A stretch of DNA of 51,109 nt, from contig JAPKFY010000008.1 in assembly GCA_026646335.1 (NCBI GenBank), forward strand, positions 1 to 51,109. Reading direction: 5' to 3'. The notes beneath the pieces are model-generated. The model made no database searches. It was not told the DNA's origin and saw nothing but the letters and a program-made list of their open reading frames with translations. This document shows, piece by piece, positions 39,051 to 46,900 of the stretch (position 1 is the stretch's first letter; every line of letters starts with the position of its first letter). The stretch is from Aequorivita sp. (lineage in GTDB: Bacteria > Bacteroidota > Bacteroidia > Flavobacteriales > Flavobacteriaceae). A program made the position numbers and the translations under genes.

Positions 39051-40088
39051 ATGAAATTTCCCAAAAAATATAATTTTGCAGCCTCCACCTCGCTTCTCAT
39101 TGCGTTTTGCTCAACATTGGCTATGGGCATTTTTCTATATTTTTTATTTGATTTGATTTCCGCTTGGTTGCTTCTCCTCTTTCTAGTTTTGTTTTTGCTC
39201 ACGTTTTTCATCATTCAATATCGAGTTGAGAAATTCATTTACTTCCGAATAAAAAAAATATACAAAGACGTTCGCATTCTAAACGAGAAGGATTTTCCAA
39301 AACCATCCGTAACCACTGATTTAGAAGTGCTTACCCGCGAAGTTGAGAATTATGTTAATGTCAAAAAACTTGAAATAGAAACCCTAAACATTCGCGAAAA
39401 TTACCGAAAGGAATTTATGGGAAATATTTCGCACGAACTAAAAACTCCTTTATTTACTGTGCAAAGTTATATTTTGACTTTGCTAGATGGCGCAATGAAA
39501 GATAAGGCGGTGCGTAAAGAATACTTGCGAAGAGCAAATAAAGGTGTGGAAAGGCTCATTTATATTGTGAAAGAGCTGGACATGATTTCCAAACTGGAGG
39601 TGGGAGGTCTGGTGCTGAATAAAGAAAATTTCAACGTATTGGAATTGATTAAAAATATTTTTGATTTGTTGGAAATGAAGGCTGCCAAAAAAAATATATC
39701 CCTTGTTTTTGACAAGGAATATTTTGAGGAAATAATTGTAAAAGCAGACCGGGAGCGAATTGAACAAGTGCTTACAAACCTTATAGTAAATTCTTTGAAA
39801 TATGGAAAACAAGACGGAACTACGGAGGTAAGCATTGAAAATATTGTGAAAAACAAAGTTCTGGTCCGTGTTACCGATAATGGCGAAGGAATTTTAAAAG
39901 AAAATATGCCCCGTATTTTTGAGCGTTTTTATCGCGTTGACAAAAGCGGCTCCAGAAAGGAGGGTGGAAGCGGGTTGGGCCTATCCATTGTAAAGCATAT
40001 TGTGGAAGCCCACAACGAAAAAATCTATGTGGAAAGCCAATTTGGCATTGGTTCTGAATTTTCATTCACCCTCGAAAAGGGAAAATAA
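39051..40088 (+). CDS. PhoR-like sensor histidine kinase
   Basis: Started at MKFPKKYNF (345 residues), four bases after the regulator stop. Two transmembrane helices lie at about 8-55 with almost no periplasmic loop between them, so any signal is probably sensed in the membrane or cytoplasm. HisKA carries MGNISHELKTPLFTVQSYI and the HATPase has NLIVNSLKYG, DNGEGI and GGSGLGLSIVKHI. Its 3' end overlaps the convergent glycosyltransferase gene by 27 bases. Confidence 0.92.
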   Translation: MKFPKKYNFAASTSLLIAFCSTLAMGIFLYFLFDLISAWLLLLFLVLFLLTFFIIQYRVEKFIYFRIKKIYKDVRILNEKDFPKPSVTTDLEVLTREVENYVNVKKLEIETLNIRENYRKEFMGNISHELKTPLFTVQSYILTLLDGAMKDKAVRKEYLRRANKGVERLIYIVKELDMISKLEVGGLVLNKENFNVLELIKNIFDLLEMKAAKKNISLVFDKEYFEEIIVKADRERIEQVLTNLIVNSLKYGKQDGTTEVSIENIVKNKVLVRVTDNGEGILKENMPRIFERFYRVDKSGSRKEGGSGLGLSIVKHIVEAHNEKIYVESQFGIGSEFSFTLEKGK

Positions 40089-41129
40089 TTCCGTGAAATC
40101 TACGGGTTGTTGTGTCAAGGTTTTCAAACCCTTGTAAGCAACAATTTTGTCGAGTTTTTTCAATTTGAATTTATCCTGCCCGCAAGAAGGTACAATCCCA
40201 AGGTTTTTTAAGCGACTTGCCAAATATTCCTGTTCGTATTGTCCCGGAGTTGGAATGAAAAACGCTTTTTTTTCAAGTATCGCTAAATCCATAATTGTAG
40301 TGTATCCGGAGCGGGAAATAACAACTTCGCTTTTGTTTATGGTGTCTTCAAGCTCGTTGCTTTTTATAAAGTTCACCATTTTTATGTTTTCGAAATTTCC
40401 CCACTTTTGTTCTTTTTCAACAATTCCGCGGACCATTAAAATCTTGTTTTCGCTTTTTTTCAATGACTCCTTCAATTTTTCTTCCAAAATAGTTCGCTGT
40501 GGTTCGGGACCTGAAAGCAAAACCAAGATGTCTATGGTTTTTGGGACTTCCTTTTTTTTCATTCGGCTTAAAACCCCGATGTATTTTATTGGAAATGGCT
40601 CCCCCGTTAAATGGCCTAGTTTTCCACTGAGGTTCATCAGCACGTCATCAGAATCTGGCACCCAGCAAGCATCAAATTTCGCAATGATATTTTGGTGTAT
40701 TTTACTGCTGAAGTAGGAAGTGCTCCCCGTTAAAACGTTCAATTGGTGCGTAATAAAAACGGAAGGTATTTTTGAATCTCTCAAGCCAAATCGGTTGTCA
40801 CTTATAATTCCATGGATTTTTCCTTCAGCAACGAGATGCTTTACAATTCGTTTTTCAGCAGCAATTGTTCTTTGAATTTGAGGAAGTTTCAACAGGATTT
40901 TCCATTTAAAATAGCCGCCTTTTTTAGGATATGTAATATTGTATGAAGGCAATTCCAAAGATTCCAATTCGGGAAATTCTTTTTGAAGAAGCAAGAGAGC
41001 AGCCCCGTCTGAAGCTATCATAACCTCAAATTTATGGTCAAGCAATGCGCGAATTATAGGAATACAGCGCGTAGCGTGTCCCAACCCCCAATGCAAGGAA
41101 GCAACTAATATCGTTTTCTTTTTCAGCAT
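40062..41129 (-). CDS. MurG-like (GT28) glycosyltransferase
   Basis: The 355-residue GT-B protein starts VASLHWGLGHATRCIPIIRAL, the glycine-rich loop of GT28-type enzymes, and has SRSGYTTIMDLAILEKKAFFIPTPGQYEQEYLA in the donor-binding C-terminal lobe. It resembles glycosyltransferases of the MurG and diglucosyl-diacylglycerol synthase type, but acceptor and donor are unknown. A TACCTTTG box lies 5 bases upstream of the start, so the transcript may be leaderless. Confidence 0.82.
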   Translation of the reverse strand: MLKKKTILVASLHWGLGHATRCIPIIRALLDHKFEVMIASDGAALLLLQKEFPELESLELPSYNITYPKKGGYFKWKILLKLPQIQRTIAAEKRIVKHLVAEGKIHGIISDNRFGLRDSKIPSVFITHQLNVLTGSTSYFSSKIHQNIIAKFDACWVPDSDDVLMNLSGKLGHLTGEPFPIKYIGVLSRMKKKEVPKTIDILVLLSGPEPQRTILEEKLKESLKKSENKILMVRGIVEKEQKWGNFENIKMVNFIKSNELEDTINKSEVVISRSGYTTIMDLAILEKKAFFIPTPGQYEQEYLASRLKNLGIVPSCGQDKFKLKKLDKIVAYKGLKTLTQQPVDFTELFSLFEGE

Positions 41130-41134
41130 AAAAA

Positions 41135-41142
41135 CAAAGGTA
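41135..41142 (-). promoter_or_regulatory. Putative -7 element (TACCTTTG) of the glycosyltransferase gene
   Basis: On the minus strand this is an exact TAnnTTTG ending five bases before the start codon at 41129, a leaderless arrangement. Confidence 0.5.
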
Positions 41143-41194
41143 GCAATAATTGCTGCGGTAGTATATTTCCTTAATTTTACCGAAAATTTAAATT

Positions 41195-41869
41195 TTGGGA
41201 AGCAAAAACAAACTGAGACGCTTTAGGGAAAATGAAACTTTTTCAAACGTCGTGCAGCCTTCACGCGAGGAAGTATTGAGCGATGCGTTGAAATTAAAAG
41301 GAAATTGGCGCAAAAATTTCTTCAAAAACAACAATCCCTTGGTTTTGGAATTGGGCTGTGGCAAAGGAGAATACTCCGTGAACCTTGCAAAAGCATATCC
41401 CGAAATGAATTTTTTGGGAATAGACATTAAAGGTGCCCGTTTTTGGCGTGGGGCAAAAATCGCTTTGGAGGAAAACCTAAATAACGTAGGTTTTTTACGT
41501 ACCCAAATTGAACTCGTGGACCACATTTTTGAAGAAAATGAAGTAGATGAAATTTGGGTCACCTTTCCAGATCCACAAATTAAATACAAGCGCACCAAAC
41601 ATCGTTTGACGAATGAAGACTTTCTTAAGAAATATAAAAAAATCCTAAAACCAGATGGGTTTGTTCACCTAAAAACCGATAGTGAATTTATGCACGGCTA
41701 CACCCTTGGCCTGCTGCATGGTTTGGGCGAAAATATTGAATACGCACACCACGATGTTTACGGCAGCCAAGGCGCGCCAGAGGCGGTAACCAATATTCAG
41801 ACTTTTTATGAGAAGCAATATCTTGAAATTGGCAAGAAGATAACTTACATTCGGTTTAAATTCCGTTAG
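41195..41869 (+). CDS. trmB: tRNA (guanine-N7-)-methyltransferase (TTG start)
   Basis: The 224-residue SAM-dependent enzyme methylates G46 of tRNA. Motifs are LELGCGKGEYSVNLA (SAM loop), FLGIDIKGARFWRGAK, WVTFPDPQIKYKRTKHRL and LKTDSEFMHGY. The start codon is TTG: the conserved family N-terminus GSKNKLRRFRENETF begins right after it and no in-frame ATG lies near. It is divergent from the glycosyltransferase gene. Confidence 0.93.
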   Translation: MGSKNKLRRFRENETFSNVVQPSREEVLSDALKLKGNWRKNFFKNNNPLVLELGCGKGEYSVNLAKAYPEMNFLGIDIKGARFWRGAKIALEENLNNVGFLRTQIELVDHIFEENEVDEIWVTFPDPQIKYKRTKHRLTNEDFLKKYKKILKPDGFVHLKTDSEFMHGYTLGLLHGLGENIEYAHHDVYGSQGAPEAVTNIQTFYEKQYLEIGKKITYIRFKFR

Positions 41870-41907
41870 TTAGAAATTCAGTATATTCACAGAAATAACC
41901 GCCCTAA

Positions 41908-42534
41908 ATGGCACTATTTTACAATTTACTTATAGGTTTTCTAGGTTCATTTATCGGTGTGCTTCCTCCGGGTTTGATAAATATGTATACCGCAAAAATA
42001 AGTATGAAAGAGGGTAGGAAAAGAGCCTTTCTTTTTTCGATTGGGGTTTGCATTACGGTGATGCTTCAAACTTATATTGCGCTTATTCTTGCCCGTTATA
42101 TCGGAAAGCATCCAGATGTGGTTAGAATGCTTCAAAAAGTGGCCTTGGGTATATTTATCAGTCTTACGATTTACTTCATATTTATAGCGAAGGATACCCG
42201 TAGGGAAATCCGTGATCACAATGAAAATTCCAAAAGAAACCGCTTCTTTTTGGGAATTTTTATCGCAATGCTAAACATTTTGCCAATTCCATATTGGATC
42301 TATCTAAGCATAACTTTTTCGACATTTGGGGTGTTTTCTTTTTCACAACTCGGGCTTTTAATAACTGTAATCGCTTCTGGAGTAGGTACTTATGCTAGTT
42401 TGGCTCTATATGTGCAATTTTTTAGGCCGAAAGAACATTCGCATAAGCTAAGCCTTAATATGAATTATGTTATAGGTCTTGTTACCGCTGCTATTTCGGT
42501 AATTACTTTACTGAAAATTTTAAAGGAATTTTAA
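41908..42534 (+). CDS. LysE family transporter
   Basis: The 208-residue protein has six transmembrane helices and the LysE family opening GFLGSFIGVLPPGLINMYTAK. Such proteins export amino acids or related small molecules from the cytoplasm. Substrate is unknown. The next gene starts two bases after its stop, so it is co-transcribed with the alkyltransferase-like gene. Confidence 0.85.
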   Translation: MALFYNLLIGFLGSFIGVLPPGLINMYTAKISMKEGRKRAFLFSIGVCITVMLQTYIALILARYIGKHPDVVRMLQKVALGIFISLTIYFIFIAKDTRREIRDHNENSKRNRFFLGIFIAMLNILPIPYWIYLSITFSTFGVFSFSQLGLLITVIASGVGTYASLALYVQFFRPKEHSHKLSLNMNYVIGLVTAAISVITLLKILKEF

Positions 42535-42536
42535 AG

Positions 42537-42860
42537 ATGTCCAACGAAGGTTTTTTCGAAAAAGTCTATCAAGTAGCGGCACTTATTCCCTACGGAAGGG
42601 TTACTTCTTATGGTGCAATCGCAAAGTATTTAGGCGCTACCGGAAGTGCCCGTATGGTAGGTTGGGCAATGAACGGAAGTGTAAACAAAGACGTTCCTGC
42701 ACACCGGGTTGTAAACCGAAATGGATTGCTCACGGGGAAACACCATTTTCAGGGTACAAACTTGATGCAACAGCTTCTGGAAAGTGAGGGCATTGAAGTA
42801 GTTGAGAACAAGGTTCAAAATTTTGAAAAATATTTTTGGGACCCTATGAAGGAGCTTTGA
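42537..42860 (+). CDS. Alkyltransferase-like (ATL) DNA-damage recognition protein
   Basis: The 107-residue protein is a C-terminal MGMT domain: IPYGRVTSYGAIAKYLG, SARMVGWAMNG and then PAHRVVNRNG at 54-63, where true methyltransferases have PCHRV. Cys is replaced by Ala55, so it cannot accept the alkyl group. ATL proteins bind O6-alkylguanine and hand the lesion to nucleotide excision repair. It follows a LysE gene, an association with no obvious meaning. Confidence 0.92.
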   Translation: MSNEGFFEKVYQVAALIPYGRVTSYGAIAKYLGATGSARMVGWAMNGSVNKDVPAHRVVNRNGLLTGKHHFQGTNLMQQLLESEGIEVVENKVQNFEKYFWDPMKEL

Positions 42861-43006
42861 AAAGGAAAATCCCAAATACCAAAAGGAATACTTCGAAAAT
42901 TAAAGCAGTAGTATTTTCTATTTTTTTTAAAATTTACAAATAATTAGGATATAATTTCAACCAAACTTACTGCGAGCAGCCACTGTGTACTGCCAACTTA
43001 TTTTAG

Positions 43007-43014
43007 TATATTTG
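43007..43014 (+). promoter_or_regulatory. Putative -7 element (TATATTTG) for the Mrp operon
   Basis: An exact TAnnTTTG lies 35 bases before the Mrp start. Just upstream (42969-42996) is a short CTG-containing degenerate repeat similar in wording to the one at 17294-17335. Confidence 0.5.
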
Positions 43015-43049
43015 CACTTTAGAATGAATCTAAATATTGTGATAAAAAA

Positions 43050-44189
43050 ATGAGCATTTCAAAACAAGATATCCTTCAAGCCCTTGAAACCATTACAGTT
43101 TCAGGTGAAGGAAGAAATATGGTAGAGAGTGGTGCTGTGCAGAATGTTGTGACTTTTGCAGACGAAATTATCGTGGATCTGAAACTTTCCACACCGGCAC
43201 TTCACATAAAAAAACGCACTGAGGCAGATATTGTCAAAACCATTCACGAAAAAGTGGATGCCAATGCCAAAGTACAAGTAAATATTAAGGTTGAGGCTCC
43301 TGCAAAACCTCAAAACCCGAATTTGATAAAAGGGAAACCCATTCCCGGGATTCAAAATATAATAGCCGTAGCTTCCGGAAAAGGAGGTGTCGGTAAATCA
43401 ACGGTGGCGGCAAATTTGGCGGTTACGCTTTCCAAAATGGGTTTCAAGGTTGGAATTTTAGATGCTGATATTTACGGCCCCTCCATCCCGATTATGTTTG
43501 ACGTTGCAATGGAAAAGCCACTTTCGGTAAACATTGGCGGCAAAAGCAAAATGAAGCCCGTTGAAAACTACGGAATAAAAATTCTTTCCATCGGCTTTTT
43601 CACCCAACCCGACCAAGCCGTAATCTGGCGTGGACCAATGGCCGCCAAAGCATTGAACCAACTCATTTTTGATGCTGCTTGGGGCGAATTGGACTTTATG
43701 CTGATAGACCTTCCACCGGGAACAGGTGATATTCATTTAAGTATTATGCAGTCATTGCCAATCACTGGAGCGGTGGTGGTCAGTACGCCACAAACCGTCG
43801 CTTTGGCCGATGCTCGAAAAGGTGTAGCAATGTTCAGGCAGGAAAACATAGATGTTCCTGTTTTGGGAATCATCGAGAACATGGCATATTTCACGCCTGC
43901 TGAGCTTCCAGAAAATAAATACTATATCTTTGGGAAAGAGGGTGCTAAACATTTAGCTGAAGATTTGGACGTTCCATTTTTAGGCGAAGTGCCATTGGTG
44001 CAAAGCATTCGCGAAGCGGGTGATGCAGGAAGGCCAGCAGCGCTGCAAACAGCAACGCAAATTGAAGAAGCTTTTGAAGCAATTACTAGAAATGTAGTTG
44101 AGGAAACAGTTCGCAGAAACGAAAATCTTCCGCCAACGGCAGCTATAAAAATTACAACAATGGCAGGTTGCAGCGCCGTAAAAAAATAA
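43050..44189 (+). CDS. Mrp/NBP35 family P-loop ATPase lacking the CxxC motif
   Basis: The 379-residue protein has an N-terminal MIP18-like domain (about 1-85) and a P-loop NTPase domain with the deviant Walker A ASGKGGVGKST (108-118), GILDADIYGPSIP and LIDLPPGTGDIHL. Mrp/ApbC proteins carry or deliver Fe-S clusters, usually through a C-terminal CxxC. Here the equivalent stretch reads ENMAYFTPAELPENKYYIFG and the whole protein has one Cys (C374, near the end). The NifU-type scaffold gene follows one base later. Confidence 0.92.
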   Translation: MSISKQDILQALETITVSGEGRNMVESGAVQNVVTFADEIIVDLKLSTPALHIKKRTEADIVKTIHEKVDANAKVQVNIKVEAPAKPQNPNLIKGKPIPGIQNIIAVASGKGGVGKSTVAANLAVTLSKMGFKVGILDADIYGPSIPIMFDVAMEKPLSVNIGGKSKMKPVENYGIKILSIGFFTQPDQAVIWRGPMAAKALNQLIFDAAWGELDFMLIDLPPGTGDIHLSIMQSLPITGAVVVSTPQTVALADARKGVAMFRQENIDVPVLGIIENMAYFTPAELPENKYYIFGKEGAKHLAEDLDVPFLGEVPLVQSIREAGDAGRPAALQTATQIEEAFEAITRNVVEETVRRNENLPPTAAIKITTMAGCSAVKK

Positions 44190-44190
44190 T

Positions 44191-44427
44191 ATGACAACCC
44201 AGGAACTAACAACAAAAGTAGAAGAAGCATTAGACGAGATCCGTCCATTTTTGCAGAACGATGGAGGCGATATTTCGCTTGTTTCCATTGAAGAAGGCAA
44301 AGTAGTGAACGTTCAGTTGCAAGGAGCTTGCGTTGGCTGTTCCGTAAACCAAATGACGTTAAAGAGCGGTGTGGAAATGACTATTAAAAAGTATGCTCCT
44401 CAAATTGAAAAAGTAGTAAGTGTTTAG
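44191..44427 (+). CDS. NifU-like Fe-S scaffold/carrier protein (Nfu domain)
   Basis: The 78-residue protein is a stand-alone Nfu domain with the cluster-binding CxxC in GACVGCSVNQMTLKSGVE (about 48-51). A homodimer would hold a [4Fe-4S] cluster for transfer to client proteins. It is tightly linked to the Mrp gene (one-base gap), and may supply the Cys ligands that this Mrp lacks. Confidence 0.93.
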   Translation: MTTQELTTKVEEALDEIRPFLQNDGGDISLVSIEEGKVVNVQLQGACVGCSVNQMTLKSGVEMTIKKYAPQIEKVVSV

Positions 44428-44432
44428 CAACA

Positions 44433-44453
44433 ATGACAACCGTCATTTTTTTA
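44433..44453 (+). terminator. Weak terminator-like hairpin after the NifU-like gene
   Basis: A 5-bp stem (ATGAC/GTCAT) with the loop AACC is followed by seven T residues. It may lower read-through into the ferredoxin reductase gene. Confidence 0.4.
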
Positions 44454-44500
44454 ACTCAATTTCAAAACTATTTTTGAACCCAATAAAGAAATAGTCTTTC

Positions 44501-45553
44501 ATGATAAAAACGGATATTCTCATCATCGGCGCAGGACCTACGGGTCTTTTTACGGTTTTTGAAGCAGGATTGCTTAAATTGAAATGTCATTTGATTGATG
44601 CACTTCCGCAAGCTGGTGGACAGTGTGCAGAAATATATCCTAAGAAGCCTATATACGATATTCCCGGCTTTCCAGAAATATTAGCTGGCGATTTGGTAAG
44701 CAATTTGATGAAGCAGATTGAGCCATTTCAGCCCGGCTTCACTTTGGGTGAACGTGCGGATACGATTGAAAAATTAGATGACGGTTCTTTCATCGTCACC
44801 ACAGATAAAGGCACAAAACATCACGCCCCAATAGTCGCCATTGCAGGTGGCTTGGGAAGTTTTGAACCGCGAAAGCCCCCAATTCCCAATCTTTCCACAT
44901 TTGAAGATAAAGGTGTGGAATACATTATCCGCGATCCTGAATTGTATCGAAATAAAAATGTCGTTATTTCTGGCGGTGGTGATTCTGCTCTTGATTGGAG
45001 TATTTTCTTGACAGACGTTGCAAAGAGTGTAACACTCATTCACCGAAGAAATGAATTCCGTGGTGCATTGGACAGCGTTGAAAAAGTTCAGGAACTAAAA
45101 AATCTTGGAAAGATTGAACTGATAACTCCTGCTGAAGTAATTGGTTTGGTTGGAAATAATAGTCTTGAAGAAGTAGTAATAAAACAAGGTGCTGCCATTT
45201 TCAATCGAGAGTGCGACCATTTTATTCCTTTGTTCGGATTATCTCCAAAGTTAGGCCCAATAGCTGATTGGGGACTTGAAATTGAAAAAAACGCGATTAA
45301 AGTTGACAATTCTTTAGATTATCAAACAAACATTCCCGGAATCTATGCCATTGGCGACGTAAACACATATCCTGGAAAATTGAAGCTAATTCTCTGTGGT
45401 TTTCACGAAGCTACGTTGATGTGCCAAAGTGCCTACCAACGAATATTCCCAGATAAACGGTATGTAATGAAATACACCACCGTTGGGGGTGTGGAAGGTT
45501 TTGACGGCAGTAAAAAAGAAGCGCCCAAAGCAGTAATTAAGTCAATTGATTAA
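44501..45553 (+). CDS. Ferredoxin/flavodoxin-NADP reductase (thioredoxin-reductase-like type)
   Basis: The 350-residue flavoprotein has the FAD loop IIGAGPTGLFTVFEAG (about 7-22), the NADPH region VVISGGGDSALDWSIFL and the FAD-binding end IYAIGDVNTYPGK. No CxxC redox pair is present, which separates this FNR type from thioredoxin reductase. It would pass electrons between NADPH and the ferredoxin encoded three bases downstream, supporting Fe-S or other reductive steps. Confidence 0.92.
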   Translation: MIKTDILIIGAGPTGLFTVFEAGLLKLKCHLIDALPQAGGQCAEIYPKKPIYDIPGFPEILAGDLVSNLMKQIEPFQPGFTLGERADTIEKLDDGSFIVTTDKGTKHHAPIVAIAGGLGSFEPRKPPIPNLSTFEDKGVEYIIRDPELYRNKNVVISGGGDSALDWSIFLTDVAKSVTLIHRRNEFRGALDSVEKVQELKNLGKIELITPAEVIGLVGNNSLEEVVIKQGAAIFNRECDHFIPLFGLSPKLGPIADWGLEIEKNAIKVDNSLDYQTNIPGIYAIGDVNTYPGKLKLILCGFHEATLMCQSAYQRIFPDKRYVMKYTTVGGVEGFDGSKKEAPKAVIKSID

Positions 45554-45556
45554 TAG

Positions 45557-45886
45557 ATGACTGACATCAAAATTACAATCACTGATCGCCTAGGAGTGAA
45601 ACACGAAGTTGAAGCCCCAACAGATATGAATATGAACCTTATGGAAATAGTTCGTTCCTACGAATTGGCGCCAGAGGGAACCATCGGTATCTGTGGTGGA
45701 ATGGCGATGTGCGCATCTTGCCAGTGTTATGTTCTAAGTGAACACGAGCTACCTGAAATGAGCTATGATGAAGATTTGATGCTTGCCGAAGCCTTTAATG
45801 TGAAAGACAATAGCCGCCTTGGCTGCCAGATTTTTATAAAAGAAGAACTCGATGGATTGGAAGTAGAATTGGCTCCTGAAGTTTAA
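45557..45886 (+). CDS. [2Fe-2S] ferredoxin, adrenodoxin/ISC type
   Basis: The 109-residue protein has ligand Cys at C46, C52, C55 and C90, the C-x5-C-x2-C...C pattern of ISC-type ferredoxins, with an additional C57. It carries electrons, most likely from the adjacent reductase, to Fe-S assembly or monooxygenase partners. It ends the Mrp-NifU-FNR-ferredoxin group. Confidence 0.94.
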   Translation: MTDIKITITDRLGVKHEVEAPTDMNMNLMEIVRSYELAPEGTIGICGGMAMCASCQCYVLSEHELPEMSYDEDLMLAEAFNVKDNSRLGCQIFIKEELDGLEVELAPEV

Positions 45887-45920
45887 GGAACTGTTTTTAT
45901 AAGTTTACAATACTAAAGAA

Positions 45921-46817
45921 CTATTCAGTTTTATAATCAATCAACTTTTGTGGCCCTTCAAGCAATACGCGTTGAACTTTCAGCGTACCATCTTCCGTAG
46001 TAGAAATCTGCCATTTTATCAATGAAATCTCGCCATTTTCTATTTCCAAACCGGTAATGCTTCTTGGATGCACGCAGCTTCCATCGTTAAAAAAAGCAAT
46101 ATCTCCTGGTTCCGGAAAACGCGGTCTATGTGTGTGGCCAATGATGGTAAAAATATTTTTGTTTTCAACAATCCAACGTTTTGTCCTTCTTTCAACCTTG
46201 ATGAGTTCTTTGTAATTTTTTGCTGGGCTTGTAGGGTCGCCAATACCGAAAATCTGTAATTGCCGCCAAAGCACCCGTACCATAAAACGGTTGAATTTCC
46301 AACCTACATAATTCATCCAATCAGCTTGGTGGCCGTGCATCATGAAAATTTCCTGTTGGCTGGTTTCATGTTTTAAAATTAACCCTTCTGTAAACTCGAT
46401 TCCAGGGAAAAGTGGCGCATCTTTTCCGGTTATTTTATCAAAATAGCTGAATAGATGTTTTTCAACGTATCTTTTGTTTTTATAGACCATGTCATGGTTG
46501 CCCATTAATCTATAGAGCCTTCCTTCGTTGAAATAAAGTTTCATCAAAGCGTAAACATTTTGATGGGCTTCAAAAATATCTTTGAAAAAGGTATTTTCCC
46601 AAAGTTCGTCGCCATCGCCAATTTCACAATAGGTAAATCCGTTCTTATAGTAATCCTGGAGCGCGTGAAAGTAGATGTTTCTGTTGTTGGCGAAATCGTC
46701 TGCAAAACTGTTGTCGCCACGGTGACAATCACTGAAAATTACAAATTTTGAAGTGTCATTAAAAGTAATCCGGCGTGCAGATTGGTAAGCTCTGGAAATT
46801 CTTTTAAATGAGGACAT
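45921..46817 (-). CDS. Calcineurin-like metallophosphoesterase
   Basis: The 298-residue protein shows the metallophosphoesterase metal ligands in order: FSDCHRGD, GDGDELW, MGNHDM, MMHGHQADW and IIGHTHRPRF. The fold is like UDP-2,3-diacylglucosamine hydrolase (LpxH) and relatives, but the middle region (long helical linker at about 160-210) differs. Substrate is unknown. A very long inverted repeat lies upstream. Confidence 0.85.
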   Translation of the reverse strand: MSSFKRISRAYQSARRITFNDTSKFVIFSDCHRGDNSFADDFANNRNIYFHALQDYYKNGFTYCEIGDGDELWENTFFKDIFEAHQNVYALMKLYFNEGRLYRLMGNHDMVYKNKRYVEKHLFSYFDKITGKDAPLFPGIEFTEGLILKHETSQQEIFMMHGHQADWMNYVGWKFNRFMVRVLWRQLQIFGIGDPTSPAKNYKELIKVERRTKRWIVENKNIFTIIGHTHRPRFPEPGDIAFFNDGSCVHPRSITGLEIENGEISLIKWQISTTEDGTLKVQRVLLEGPQKLIDYKTE

Positions 46818-46833
46818 TGTTGAAAATTTTAAA

Positions 46834-46877
46834 CCGCGAATTCACGAATATACTATAAAATATTCGTGAATTCGCGG
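46834..46877. terminator. Terminator-like 17-bp perfect inverted repeat
   Basis: Arms CCGCGAATTCACGAATA and its complement enclose a ten-base loop, with a T run on the right and T-rich sequence on the minus-strand side. It lies between the acyl-CoA dehydrogenase stop and the phosphoesterase start, so it should end the dehydrogenase transcript. Confidence 0.75.
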
Positions 46878-46900
46878 CTTTTTTAAAGATGTCCTTCGGT

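Noticed and set aside
40147-40716. 189-codon open frame on the plus strand opposite the glycosyltransferase gene
   Set aside because: It mirrors a well-supported GT28 gene, is unusually rich in Ser and Phe as antisense frames are, and has no recognisable domain or promoter.
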